The translations under genes were made by a program, and so were the position numbers. The notes under the pieces are model-generated. The model did no database searches. It saw only the letters and a program-made list of their open reading frames with translations, and was not told the DNA's origin. Below, piece after piece: positions 44,057-51,918 of a stretch of DNA of 56,648 nt. Position 1 is the first letter of the stretch, and each line of letters begins with the position of its first letter. This DNA comes from an uncultured Myxococcales bacterium (GTDB taxonomy: Bacteria; Myxococcota_A; UBA9042). Where the stretch lies: the NCBI GenBank assembly GCA_903896545.1, contig CAITYF010000209.1:1-56648 (forward strand), in the 5' to 3' direction.

Positions 44057-44686
44057 CTACGCCTTCTTGCGCGTCATGAACATCACGCCGACGTACGCGA
44101 GCAGGAGCACGATGATGCCCGCGAGGATCGGCTTCAGTTCGCCCTTGAGCGCGTGCACCATCTCGGTCGGATCCTTCAGCAAGTTCGGGTGATCGCCCAG
44201 CACGCTGCGACCAAAGAACGCGAGCACCGTGCACCACAGGCCGGAGCCGAGAATCGTCACCGCGCTGTAGACGCCAAACGGCGTGCGCACGATGCCGGCG
44301 GGAATGCCGATCAAGTGCCGCACAACGGGCAGAAGCCGCGCGAAGAAGACGCCGCCGGTGTGAAAACGCGCGAGGAACGTCTCGGCTTGCGCCAGCTTCT
44401 CCGGCGAAACCATGACGTACTTGCCGTAACGCAGCACGAGCGGACGGCCCAACCAGCGTGACACCCAGTACATGATCGTCGCGCCGATGTAGGAACCGAC
44501 GGTGCCAGCGAGGATGACGAGCCAGATGTCGAACTTGCCCTGCGCAGCCCAGTAGGCCGCGGGCGGAATCACAACTTCGGAAGGCAAAGGAATAATGGAA
44601 GATTCCGCCGCCATTGAGGCGATGATTCCGGGATAGCCAGCGTCGCTGATCCAGTTGAACCAGAGAACGATCAAGTTGTGCATCAT
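44057..44686 (-). CDS. DedA-family membrane protein
   Basis: The product is 209 aa. It has the DedA/SNARE-associated (VTT) pattern: membrane segments around residues 6-25, 40-70, 140-165 and 185-205, the ESSIIPLPSEVVIPPAA segment, GATIMYWVSRWLGR, and the FARLLPVVRHLIGIPAG motif with its conserved Arg. DedA proteins support lipid (undecaprenyl-phosphate or phosphatidylethanolamine) flipping and proton-motive-force homeostasis. ATG 44686 (or 44683) gives MMHNLIVLWFNW. Convergent with the PDZ-thioredoxin gene. Confidence 0.93.
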   Translation of the reverse strand: MMHNLIVLWFNWISDAGYPGIIASMAAESSIIPLPSEVVIPPAAYWAAQGKFDIWLVILAGTVGSYIGATIMYWVSRWLGRPLVLRYGKYVMVSPEKLAQAETFLARFHTGGVFFARLLPVVRHLIGIPAGIVRTPFGVYSAVTILGSGLWCTVLAFFGRSVLGDHPNLLKDPTEMVHALKGELKPILAGIIVLLLAYVGVMFMTRKKA

Positions 44687-44805
44687 GGGCAAACGTCCGT
44701 TCGACGCGGAAAGCATCGGGAGGCGGAGACTAACGATCCCCCACGGCGGTGGCAAGAATCCTGACGTTGCGCGGTGGTCGCGGCCGGGCAGATTTTCCTG
44801 CCGTG

Positions 44806-45552
44806 CTATTCAGCGCTGTCGAGGTCCTGCTGCACGCGCTCGATGGTCGCCATCGCCGCCGCCAGATCGCGCGCCAGTTGCTGACGTTCGTCGGCCGTCA
44901 ACGCGCTCGCGTCCAGTGACGTCAACGAAGTCAGGGCGCTGCGCAACCCCAGACCTGCGCCCAAATACGGCGAGGCATCCGATTCCGACATACCGCGCAG
45001 AAGCGTCCGCCGCCGCGCGTCCTCGGAAAGCCGAAGCCGCGCCAGTTCCGGGTCGAGGTCGGGCTCGCGCACCAAAACGCCGGCCATCCGGAGCGCCTCT
45101 TCCCCACCGATATCTGGGTGTTGCAGCAAGTGAGCGTGGAGGCGTTCGGCCGCGGAGTCGTGCTCGCCCAAGCGCACCAGCGCGGCGCCATGACGCAAGC
45201 CGATGCGCCGCAGACGCAGCGACTCCTTGAATGATTCACGCAACTTAATGATGCCGGCAATCACTTGCAGGCTGCGACCAGAAACACCGACGTTCTTGGC
45301 CACTGAGTCCCAATCGGTCTGAAGGTAGGACTTCAGGGCAACGACGGCTTCCGCGCGTTCCAGACTGTCCAGCCGCTCGTCGAGAATGGTCGCGACCAGC
45401 CCGTCAATCACGGATTCCGTGTAGGAAGACTCAGCAGAAGCCGCGACGCGCGCAGCCATTGCCGCCAAACCCGTTACCGGCGGCCCGCTCAGCGTTGAAA
45501 TTGGATGCGCGGTTCCTGTCAAAAAACCTGCAGAAACTGGTTCCTTCGACAT
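44806..45552 (-). CDS. ParB-like helix-turn-helix protein lacking the nuclease domain
   Basis: The product is 248 aa, not confidently named. The segment at about 80-130 (DWDSVAKNVGVSGRSLQVIA, then IIKLRESFKESLRLRRIGLRHGAALVRL) resembles the DNA-binding HTH region of ParB/KorB proteins, including the helix that follows it. The N-terminal ParB CTPase/nuclease motifs are absent. The C-terminal half is alpha-helical and charged, and may be a coiled coil or dimerisation region. ATG 45552 has AGAGG 6 nt upstream. It is divergent from queG across a 220-bp region. Possible nucleoid or regulatory DNA-binding protein. Confidence 0.7.
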   Translation of the reverse strand: MSKEPVSAGFLTGTAHPISTLSGPPVTGLAAMAARVAASAESSYTESVIDGLVATILDERLDSLERAEAVVALKSYLQTDWDSVAKNVGVSGRSLQVIAGIIKLRESFKESLRLRRIGLRHGAALVRLGEHDSAAERLHAHLLQHPDIGGEEALRMAGVLVREPDLDPELARLRLSEDARRRTLLRGMSESDASPYLGAGLGLRSALTSLTSLDASALTADERQQLARDLAAAMATIERVQQDLDSAE

Positions 45553-45772
45553 GCCCACCTCTTTTTACAATCGTCGCGCGCAAGTTCGAACGGAAGCCCC
45601 ACCTCCGTTCATCCGCTATGCGTGTCGCCTGAGACCAAGGCCACAGACCTACATCTTGTCCACGCCATCGGCTTCGTGCAAGGAAAATGCAAACTACAAA
45701 GTAGGTTTTCACAAATGTGACAGAATCGCAACACACACCGACGTCGGAAAGACTGCGCTACGATAGCGCTTG

Positions 45773-46939
45773 ATGACGCCAGATGACGATAATCAGCAGT
45801 GGCAGCCGGATCCTGACGACCTGATCGTCTTGTCAAAGTCGGCACGTCGGCGGCGGGCGAGAGAGCGGGCGCTCCCGACGTGGGGCGAAACGCCGCATCA
45901 AACGCAGGCGAGGCGGACCGCGCTGTTCAAGGACTTGGCGCTGAAGTGCGGCTTTTCGCGCGTGGGGATCGCCCGTGCCCAAGCGTTGCCAGACGCGCAA
46001 AGCCATCTGGAAGGCTGGTTGGCGGCGGGCCAACAGGGAACAATGGCCTGGCTGGCGGACGACGTCGCCCGGCGTTGTGACCCGCAACAGGTGACGCCGG
46101 GCGCGCAGTCCGTCGTGGTTCTTGCGCTGGATTACGACAGCGACGCGCCGCGAACGCAGCAGGTTGCACTCGCCGACGCGGACCGCGCGTGGATTTCCCG
46201 CTACGCGTGGGGCGACGACTACCACGTCGTGATGGAACGTCGGCTGAAGCAGTTGGAAGTCGCGCTGACAGCGGCCTTGAAGCCGGAATTGGGCGAGGAT
46301 TTCAGAGGTCCTGGCGGGCCGATCCAGCCGTTCAAGGCCTTGCGCGATCTGCGCTGGATGGTCGATCACGGGCCGATTCTGGAGCGCGAGTGGGCCGTTC
46401 GCTCGGGGATCGGCTGGCGCGGCAAACATTCGCTCGTCGTGCACCCGCGCCATGGCTCGTTCTTCTTTCTGGCGTGCATGGTCACGAGCATCGCGCTGGA
46501 TCCGGACGAGATGCTCGGCGATCACTGCGGCACGTGCACGGCCTGTCTGGATGCGTGCCCGACGCGCGCGATCGTCGCACCTTACATCGTGGACGCCCGC
46601 CTGTGCATCAGCCACACGACGATTGAACTGCCTGGCGCGATTCCGCCCGACGCACGGCCCCTCGTGGGCGATCAGGTCTTTGGGTGCGACATTTGTCAGG
46701 ACGTCTGCCCGTGGAACCGCTTCAGCGCGCCAGGGGATCCAGCATTTGCGCCACGTCCGGGGCTTGTCGCGCCCAAACTCGACGACCTGGTGGCGATGGA
46801 CGCTGCGACGTTTGCCTCTCAGTTCGCGCAGAGCCCGTTGAAACGGCGAGGGCTGGAAGGTCTACAGGACAACGCGCGGGCCGTGCGAGAATTCCGGTCA
46901 ATTCGGCGACGGAAAGAGCCGGGCGACAATCCAGCGTAG
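45773..46939 (+). CDS. queG: Epoxyqueuosine reductase
   Basis: The product is 388 aa. It has the QueG architecture: an N-terminal cobalamin-binding domain (CGFSRVGIARAQ, GWLAAGQQGTMAWL, VVVLALDYDS), then GWRGKHSLVVHPRHGSFFFL and two [4Fe-4S] motifs, CGTCTACLDACPT and CDICQDVCPW. The C-terminus has the SPLKRRGLEGLQDNA segment. It performs the last step of queuosine synthesis on tRNA with GUN anticodons, so the tRNA-Asn of this window is a substrate type. ATG 45773 is used; no clear SD. Confidence 0.96.
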   Translation: MTPDDDNQQWQPDPDDLIVLSKSARRRRARERALPTWGETPHQTQARRTALFKDLALKCGFSRVGIARAQALPDAQSHLEGWLAAGQQGTMAWLADDVARRCDPQQVTPGAQSVVVLALDYDSDAPRTQQVALADADRAWISRYAWGDDYHVVMERRLKQLEVALTAALKPELGEDFRGPGGPIQPFKALRDLRWMVDHGPILEREWAVRSGIGWRGKHSLVVHPRHGSFFFLACMVTSIALDPDEMLGDHCGTCTACLDACPTRAIVAPYIVDARLCISHTTIELPGAIPPDARPLVGDQVFGCDICQDVCPWNRFSAPGDPAFAPRPGLVAPKLDDLVAMDAATFASQFAQSPLKRRGLEGLQDNARAVREFRSIRRRKEPGDNPA

Positions 46940-47650
46940 CATCAGCGCCACCAACGCAATGACCAGCGCGGGAACGATCGCGCCGCATGCCTGCGTGACC
47001 AGCTTGAGCAGTTGAAACCCCAGCGGCAGGTGCAAAAGACGTCCCGCGCCCCAAATCAGCAGGCCGGCGACGACGACGAGCGACATCCCGCGCCACGTTC
47101 CTTGCAAATCCGCACGCGACGGGACGCCGTGCGCGGCGATCGCCACCATCGCGTAGCCGCGCAGGAACGTCTCCGTCCGCGTCCAGCCGCCCGCCGCCAC
47201 GTGTTCCGCCGCGACGCTTCCCAGCTGCTTCAGGTCGTGTGCGAGCGTCTGTGGATCCGTCGTGTGGGTCGGCCAATGGCCGCCTTCTTGCCAAGCAAGG
47301 AGCAGCATCGCGAGAAGCGACGCCAGGAGCGGCGCGAGCCCGACGAACAACTCCGCGAGCCACGCGACCGGCCCCGTGCCGGGCTCCCACATCACATAGC
47401 CGAGAACGCCCGTTTGCTTGTCTGGCGCCAGAAGCCGCAACTCGCGGATCTTACGCCCGGTCAGGACACAGGCCACGGCGTGAGCGCCTTCGTGCACAGG
47501 GACGCCGATCCAGCCCGTCGTCGCCAGTAGCGCGCGCCAACCCACCCGATCCAGCCAGGTCTCATCGGCAAACGCGGCCAGCTTTTGCACAAAAAGCAGC
47601 AGCGCGGCAGTCGCGGCGATCGTCAGCAGCATGTCTTCCAGAACCGCCAT
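46898..47650 (-). CDS. Predicted intramembrane metalloprotease (HExxH membrane protein, M50-like)
   Basis: The product is 250 aa with about five hydrophobic segments. The motif HEGAH at the end of the second ([17 protein letters not shown]) is the HExxH zinc site in the membrane context seen in site-2-type proteases. The usual downstream LDG is not evident. A long loop (residues about 125-165) is acidic and His-rich. Its 3' end overlaps the queG 3' end by 42 bp on the opposite strand. Substrate unknown; function inferred. Confidence 0.72.
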   Translation of the reverse strand: MAVLEDMLLTIAATAALLLFVQKLAAFADETWLDRVGWRALLATTGWIGVPVHEGAHAVACVLTGRKIRELRLLAPDKQTGVLGYVMWEPGTGPVAWLAELFVGLAPLLASLLAMLLLAWQEGGHWPTHTTDPQTLAHDLKQLGSVAAEHVAAGGWTRTETFLRGYAMVAIAAHGVPSRADLQGTWRGMSLVVVAGLLIWGAGRLLHLPLGFQLLKLVTQACGAIVPALVIALVALMLRWIVARLFPSPN

Positions 47651-47733
47651 ACGGTGATACTACTGCACGCTGCGCGGCTGTCGCGTTTTGCCCCGCCGTG
47701 CTACGCTGCGCGCCGGTTGAACCACGAGGCCCT

Positions 47734-48630
47734 ATGTCGCCCAGCGCAGCCGTCGCCCAAGCACTCTTCGATGTGGCCGCACGGACGGCCAGTGGTGCGC
47801 TTCCCGGACCGCGCGTCTTCATCGTTTCCGACTCGCTGGGAGAAACCGCGGAACTGGTCACCAAGGCAGCGCTCTCGCAGTTTGGCGACGCGCCGATCAG
47901 CATGCACCGGTTCCCCATGATCACGACGGGTTCCGACGTCGAAGCGATCGTGCTCGCGGCGACCGAGCGCCCCACGCTCATCGTCTACACGTTGATCGTT
48001 CCCGAAGTGCGCGACGCGATGGCCACCCTGACCGAAGCGCGCGGGCTTCTCGCGATCGACGTGATGGGCCCGATGATGTCTGGGTTTATTCAGCTTTTGG
48101 GCGAACCACCGCAGTTGCGCCCCGGCTTGATTCACCAGATGGACGCCGCGTATTTCCGCCGGATCGAGTGCGTCGAGTTCGCCGTCAAGTACGACGATGC
48201 CCGCGATCCCAAGGGATTTCTGCTGGCCGACGTGGTGCTTTTGGGCGTCTCGCGCTGCTCCAAAACGCCTGTCTCGATGTACCTCGCGCACCGCCGCTAC
48301 CGCGTGGCCAACCTGCCGCTGGTCCCGGAAGTCCCTTTGCCCAAAGAGATTTTTCAGGTGCCGCGGCACAAGATGGTGGGATTCCGCATCGACCCGCGGA
48401 CGCTCACGGACATCCGCGTCGAGCGCATGCGCACGATGGGCTTGCGCCGCGATGCCAACTACGCAGATCCAGGACGGATTCTCGGTGAACTGGAATGGGC
48501 CGATGACGTGTATCGCAAGCTCGGCTGCGCGGTCATCGACGTCACGAACAAGGCGATTGAAGAAACCGCGGTGCGCGTGCTCGAAATTGTCGCGCCGCCG
48601 CCGCGCGTGGAACACGGCGTTCTGGAATAG
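47734..48630 (+). CDS. PPDK regulatory protein (PpsR/DUF299 bifunctional kinase-phosphorylase)
   Basis: The product is 298 aa. It matches the bacterial pyruvate-phosphate-dikinase/PEP-synthase regulatory family: [19 protein letters not shown] at the N-terminus, a middle IDVMGPMM segment, [12 protein letters not shown], the [22 protein letters not shown]-loop-like motif, and [16 protein letters not shown] C-terminus. The family phosphorylates and dephosphorylates the regulatory Thr of its target with ADP and Pi. ATG 47734 has GAGG 6 nt upstream. The target ppdK starts 39 nt downstream. Confidence 0.95.
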   Translation: MSPSAAVAQALFDVAARTASGALPGPRVFIVSDSLGETAELVTKAALSQFGDAPISMHRFPMITTGSDVEAIVLAATERPTLIVYTLIVPEVRDAMATLTEARGLLAIDVMGPMMSGFIQLLGEPPQLRPGLIHQMDAAYFRRIECVEFAVKYDDARDPKGFLLADVVLLGVSRCSKTPVSMYLAHRRYRVANLPLVPEVPLPKEIFQVPRHKMVGFRIDPRTLTDIRVERMRTMGLRRDANYADPGRILGELEWADDVYRKLGCAVIDVTNKAIEETAVRVLEIVAPPPRVEHGVLE

Positions 48631-48669
48631 GCGCGCGCACGACAGCCGCGCCGCAAGCAAGGACTGAAA

Positions 48670-51330
48670 ATGACGACACAACGGCATGTTTTCGCGTTCC
48701 ACGAGGGACGCGCGACGCAAAAAGGTCTACTGGGCGGGAAAGGCGCAAACCTCGCGGAGATGAGCCACATCGGCTTGCCGGTGCCTCCGGGCTTCACGCT
48801 CACGACGGTCGCGTGCAACGCGTTTACCGCGCTCAACCGCCTGCCCGACGGGCTGATGGACGAAGTGGCGGCGGCGCTTGTCGATCTGGAGAAGGCGACC
48901 GGCAAGACGCTGGGCGATCCGGCGAATCCGCTTCTGGTTTCCGTTCGTTCGGGCGCGGCGGTGTCGATGCCGGGCATGATGGACACAGTGCTGAACCTCG
49001 GCCTGAACGACGCGACGGTGCAAGGTCTTGCGACGGCGACGCAAAATCCGCGTTTTGCTTGGGATTGCTACCGTCGATTCCTGCAGATGTTTGGCAACGT
49101 GGTGTTGGGGCTGGGGCTGCACGAGTTCGAGCGCGTGTTCTACAACCACAAGGAACGTTGCGGCGCGCAGAGCGACCCGGAAGTCCCGGCGGAGGTGCTG
49201 CAACAGATCGCCCACGACCACCAGGCCATCATCCTGCGCCTGACCGGCAAGCCGTTTCCGCAGGATCCGAAGGAACAGCTGCGTGCGGCGATCTGCGCGG
49301 TTTTTGAGTCGTGGAACAACCCGCGCGCCTCCGTTTACCGGCAATTGCACAAGATCCCGGAGTCCCTGGGCACCGCCGTAAGCGTGCAGTCGATGGCGTT
49401 TGGCAATCTGGGCGACGATTCCGGCACGGGCGTCGTCTTCACCCGCAACCCGAACACGGGTGAGCAGGAGTTCTACGGCGAATTTCTGCTGAACGCGCAA
49501 GGAGAAGACGTCGTCGCGGGCATTCGCACGCCGCTCCCAATCGCGCACCTGAAAGAGAAGTTGCCCGACGCGTATCGCCAGCTTTTTGAGACCTGCCAGC
49601 TGCTGGAGAAGCACTACGCGGACATGCAGGACATCGAGTTCACGGTGGAGCGCGGTCGCCTCTACATGTTGCAGTGCCGCGTGGGCAAGCGAACAGCGCA
49701 GGCGGCGGTCCAGATCGCCGTCGACATGGTGGCGGAAGGGCTCATCAACAAGGAGCAGGCGCTCCTGCGCGTCGACCCGTCTCAAATTGAGACACTCCTG
49801 CACCGACGCATTGATCCCAAAGCGGAATTGGATGTCATTGCGACGGGTCTGCCGGCAAGTCCAGGCGCAGCGACGGGACGGATGGTGCTGGACCCGGACG
49901 ACGCGGTGAAGCAGCAGAAGGAGGGCCACAAGGTGATTCTTGTGCGCCACGAGACGACGCCGGACGATATTCACGGCATGGTGGCCAGCGAAGGCGTCCT
50001 GACAGCGCGCGGCGGCATGACTTGCCACGCGGCGATTGTGGCGCGGGGCATGGGCAAACCCTGCATTGTGGGCTGCGAATCACTGCGGTTGGACTTTGAA
50101 GCGGGCACACTGCGCGCGGGTGGACGCACGCTGCACGTGGGCGACGTCATCGCGATCGACGGCGGCACGGGGCGGGTGATTTTGGGCGACGTTCCGCTGG
50201 TGGACGCACAGCTCTCGCCAGCGTTCCAGCAGCTCTTGGCCTGGGCGGATGCGCTGCGTAAGTTGGGCGTACGCGCCAATGCTGACAATCCGGCGGACGC
50301 GCAAAAAGCCCGCGCATTTGGCGCAGAAGGCATCGGGCTTTGCCGCACGGAGCACATGTTTGGCCAAGGCGGCCACGAGCCGGAGCGCATGGCCGCGGTG
50401 CAGGAGATGATTCTCGCCGAGACGTTTGAAGACCGCGATCGCGCCCTGGACAAGCTGTTTCCGATGCAGCTCAGCGATTTTCTCGGTATTTTCAAAGCGA
50501 TGGCGCCCTACCCCGTGACGATTCGCCTGCTCGACCCACCGCTGCACGAGTTCCTGCCGGGCGAAGAAGAGCTGGCTGTGGAAGTGGCCGTCGCGCACGC
50601 GCTGGGCAAGGATCCGGGACGCGCGGCCGTGCTGCTGCGCAAGGTGCGGGCGCTGGCAGAGACCAACCCGATGCTGGGGTTCCGCGGCGTGCGGCTGGGC
50701 ATCGTCTACCCTGAGATTTACGAGATGCAGGCGCGCGCGATTCTGACAGCGGCGCAACAGCTGCACGATGAGGGCGTGACCGTGCACGCGGAGATCATGG
50801 TTCCGTTGGTGGGACACGTCGCGGAGCTCGTCGCGATCCGCAAGATGATCGAGCAAGTGGCAGAGCAGGTAGCGCCCAAGCTGAAATTCCTCATCGGCAC
50901 GATGATCGAAGTGCCGCGCGCGGCGCTGACCGCCGATGAAATCGCCTTGCACGCCGACTTCTTCTCCTTTGGCACCAACGACTTGACGCAGACGACCTTT
51001 GGCTACAGCCGCGACGACGCCGAAGGTCGCTTCCTCGCGCATTACGTGGCGCAAAAGCTGCTGCCGGAGAATCCGTTTGTCGCGCTCGACCAAAAGGGCG
51101 TCGGCAAGCTGGTCAAGATGGCGGCAGATTTGGGGCGCGCGGCACATCCGGGCATCAAGCTCGGCATCTGCGGCGAACACGGAGGCGAGCCGTCCTCGAT
51201 CGACTTCTGCCATCGCATTGGCCTCAGCTACGTCTCGTGCTCGCCCTTCCGCGTTCCAGTCGCGCGTTTGGCAGCAGCGCAGTCCGCGGTTCGCGAAGGC
51301 GGCACGCACGCCACGTCGTCGGCCGTCTGA
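48670..51330 (+). CDS. ppdK: Pyruvate, phosphate dikinase
   Basis: The product is 886 aa, full length. An ATP-grasp N-terminal domain (GGKGANLAEM, VSVRSGAAVSMPGMMDTVLN, then DSGTGVVFTRNP) is followed by the swivelling phospho-His domain (LTARGGMTCHAAIVARGMGK; catalytic His with the regulatory Thr two residues before) and a PEP-utilising TIM barrel (GEEGIGLCRTEHMF-like, FGTNDLTQ, GICGEHGG). It interconverts pyruvate/ATP/Pi and PEP/AMP/PPi. AAGGA lies 6 nt before ATG. The adjacent regulator at 47734 should inactivate it by phosphorylating that Thr. A palindromic CGTCTCAAATTGAGACA occurs inside the gene at 49778. Confidence 0.97.
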   Translation: MTTQRHVFAFHEGRATQKGLLGGKGANLAEMSHIGLPVPPGFTLTTVACNAFTALNRLPDGLMDEVAAALVDLEKATGKTLGDPANPLLVSVRSGAAVSMPGMMDTVLNLGLNDATVQGLATATQNPRFAWDCYRRFLQMFGNVVLGLGLHEFERVFYNHKERCGAQSDPEVPAEVLQQIAHDHQAIILRLTGKPFPQDPKEQLRAAICAVFESWNNPRASVYRQLHKIPESLGTAVSVQSMAFGNLGDDSGTGVVFTRNPNTGEQEFYGEFLLNAQGEDVVAGIRTPLPIAHLKEKLPDAYRQLFETCQLLEKHYADMQDIEFTVERGRLYMLQCRVGKRTAQAAVQIAVDMVAEGLINKEQALLRVDPSQIETLLHRRIDPKAELDVIATGLPASPGAATGRMVLDPDDAVKQQKEGHKVILVRHETTPDDIHGMVASEGVLTARGGMTCHAAIVARGMGKPCIVGCESLRLDFEAGTLRAGGRTLHVGDVIAIDGGTGRVILGDVPLVDAQLSPAFQQLLAWADALRKLGVRANADNPADAQKARAFGAEGIGLCRTEHMFGQGGHEPERMAAVQEMILAETFEDRDRALDKLFPMQLSDFLGIFKAMAPYPVTIRLLDPPLHEFLPGEEELAVEVAVAHALGKDPGRAAVLLRKVRALAETNPMLGFRGVRLGIVYPEIYEMQARAILTAAQQLHDEGVTVHAEIMVPLVGHVAELVAIRKMIEQVAEQVAPKLKFLIGTMIEVPRAALTADEIALHADFFSFGTNDLTQTTFGYSRDDAEGRFLAHYVAQKLLPENPFVALDQKGVGKLVKMAADLGRAAHPGIKLGICGEHGGEPSSIDFCHRIGLSYVSCSPFRVPVARLAAAQSAVREGGTHATSSAV

Positions 51331-51332
51331 AC

Positions 51333-51349
51333 TGTTTCATTTTGAGACA
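51333..51349. promoter_or_regulatory. Enhancer dyad, distal site of the orphan sigma-54 promoter
   Basis: TGTTTCATTTTGAGACA is a near-perfect 17-bp dyad (TGTYTCA-N3-TGAGACA) two bases after the ppdK stop. It shares 13 contiguous bases except one with the H-NOX operon site at 19287. It is centred about 173 bp upstream of the predicted start at 51514. Confidence 0.7.
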
Positions 51350-51371
51350 CCGAGTTGCGACCGGTCGGCCC

Positions 51372-51388
51372 CGTATCAATTCGAGACA
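51372..51388. promoter_or_regulatory. Enhancer dyad, proximal site of the orphan sigma-54 promoter
   Basis: CGTATCAATTCGAGACA matches the dyad consensus with a weaker left half. It is 39 bp from the first site and centred about 134 bp upstream of the predicted start. A further half-site, CGAGACAC, occurs at 51430-51437. Confidence 0.62.
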
Positions 51389-51487
51389 CGTTTTGGGCCG
51401 TTGCCCGCGCTGTGTGACAGTGTGACGCGCGAGACACATGCGCCAACACACTGACACGACTAGATAAATCAACAGCACGCAGCATCT

Positions 51488-51503
51488 TGGCACGGGGGTT
51501 GCA
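51488..51503 (+). promoter_or_regulatory. Near-consensus sigma-54 promoter with no protein gene downstream
   Basis: TGGCACGGGGGTTGCA fits the -24/-12 consensus exactly (TGGCACG-N4-TTGCA) with 10 nt between GG (51489-51490) and GC (51501-51502). Transcription should start near 51514. The next plus-strand gene is at 53259, beyond a convergent serB and a strong terminator at 51764. Confidence 0.85.
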
Positions 51504-51513
51504 ACAGTCAATT

Positions 51514-51764
51514 ATCGAGTGAGTTGAATCCCTATGACATCCATGAACTCCTTTCACCATCTCCTTTCACCCTGCGACGTGCTTCGGCTCGTCAGCGCCC
51601 CCATGGGTGCGTAGCAACAACTGCTTTGCCGGCCCTCCATCGTTAGGGAGTGGGGGCCCGGAAGCGCAAGCTGCAGTTGCCACGCGCGCACCCCCTTCCA
51701 CCAACAAACTCTCGCTCCAGGCTGAGGCGACCGTGACGAAAGTCCGGTCGCCTTCGCCTTTTTT
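51514..51764 (+). ncRNA. Candidate sigma-54-dependent small RNA (~250 nt)
   Basis: This is the stretch between the sigma-54 promoter and an intrinsic terminator. From 5' to 3' it has: a little-structured leader with two tandem CTCCTTTCACC elements (51548-51558 and 51561-51571, period 13), which contain CTCCTTTC, identical to the anti-Shine-Dalgarno tail of 16S rRNA; a hairpin at 51574-51596 (GACG/CGTC, GC/GC) capped by TTCG; a long hairpin at 51618-51679 (CAACTGC/GCAGTTG, TTGC/GCAA, GGCCC/GGGCC); and the terminator stem. A 26-codon reading frame (51534-51614) overlaps the leader but has no convincing ribosome site. It resembles base-pairing sRNAs that block ribosome sites. The existence of the RNA is inferred. 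Confidence 0.68.
51719..51764 (+). terminator. Strong intrinsic terminator of the candidate sRNA
   Basis: The arms AGGC and AGGCGACCG pair with CGGTCGCCT and GCCT across a 2x2 internal loop; the inner GAC-GAAA-GTC forms a tetraloop tip. The stem runs straight into TTTTT (51760-51764). No plus-strand gene ends nearby, so its most likely client is the sigma-54 transcript. Confidence 0.85.
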
Positions 51765-51918
51765 GCCCAAGGGGAATCTGTGAGCGGCTGCGGCTGCCGG
51801 CGCAGCTACCCACGTCGGCCGAAGTTCGAACTCAAACCGGCCTGAACCGCGGCCTGCCCGTCCGAGAGGGCAACAGGCTTGAGCCACAGAGTTTGGTGTT
51901 GGTCAAAGGTCGTCGCGT

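Noticed and set aside
49778..49794. CGTCTCAAATTGAGACA inside ppdK as a fifth enhancer site
   Set aside because: It fits the dyad well but encodes ordinary ppdK residues (SQIET) and is 1.7 kb from the nearest sigma-54 promoter. Chance is the simpler explanation, though a distal site is not excluded.
51228..51560. Minus-strand open frames over the ppdK 3' end and the sigma-54 region
   Set aside because: They run antisense through ppdK, lack start signals, and do not resemble proteins; the region is better explained by promoter elements.
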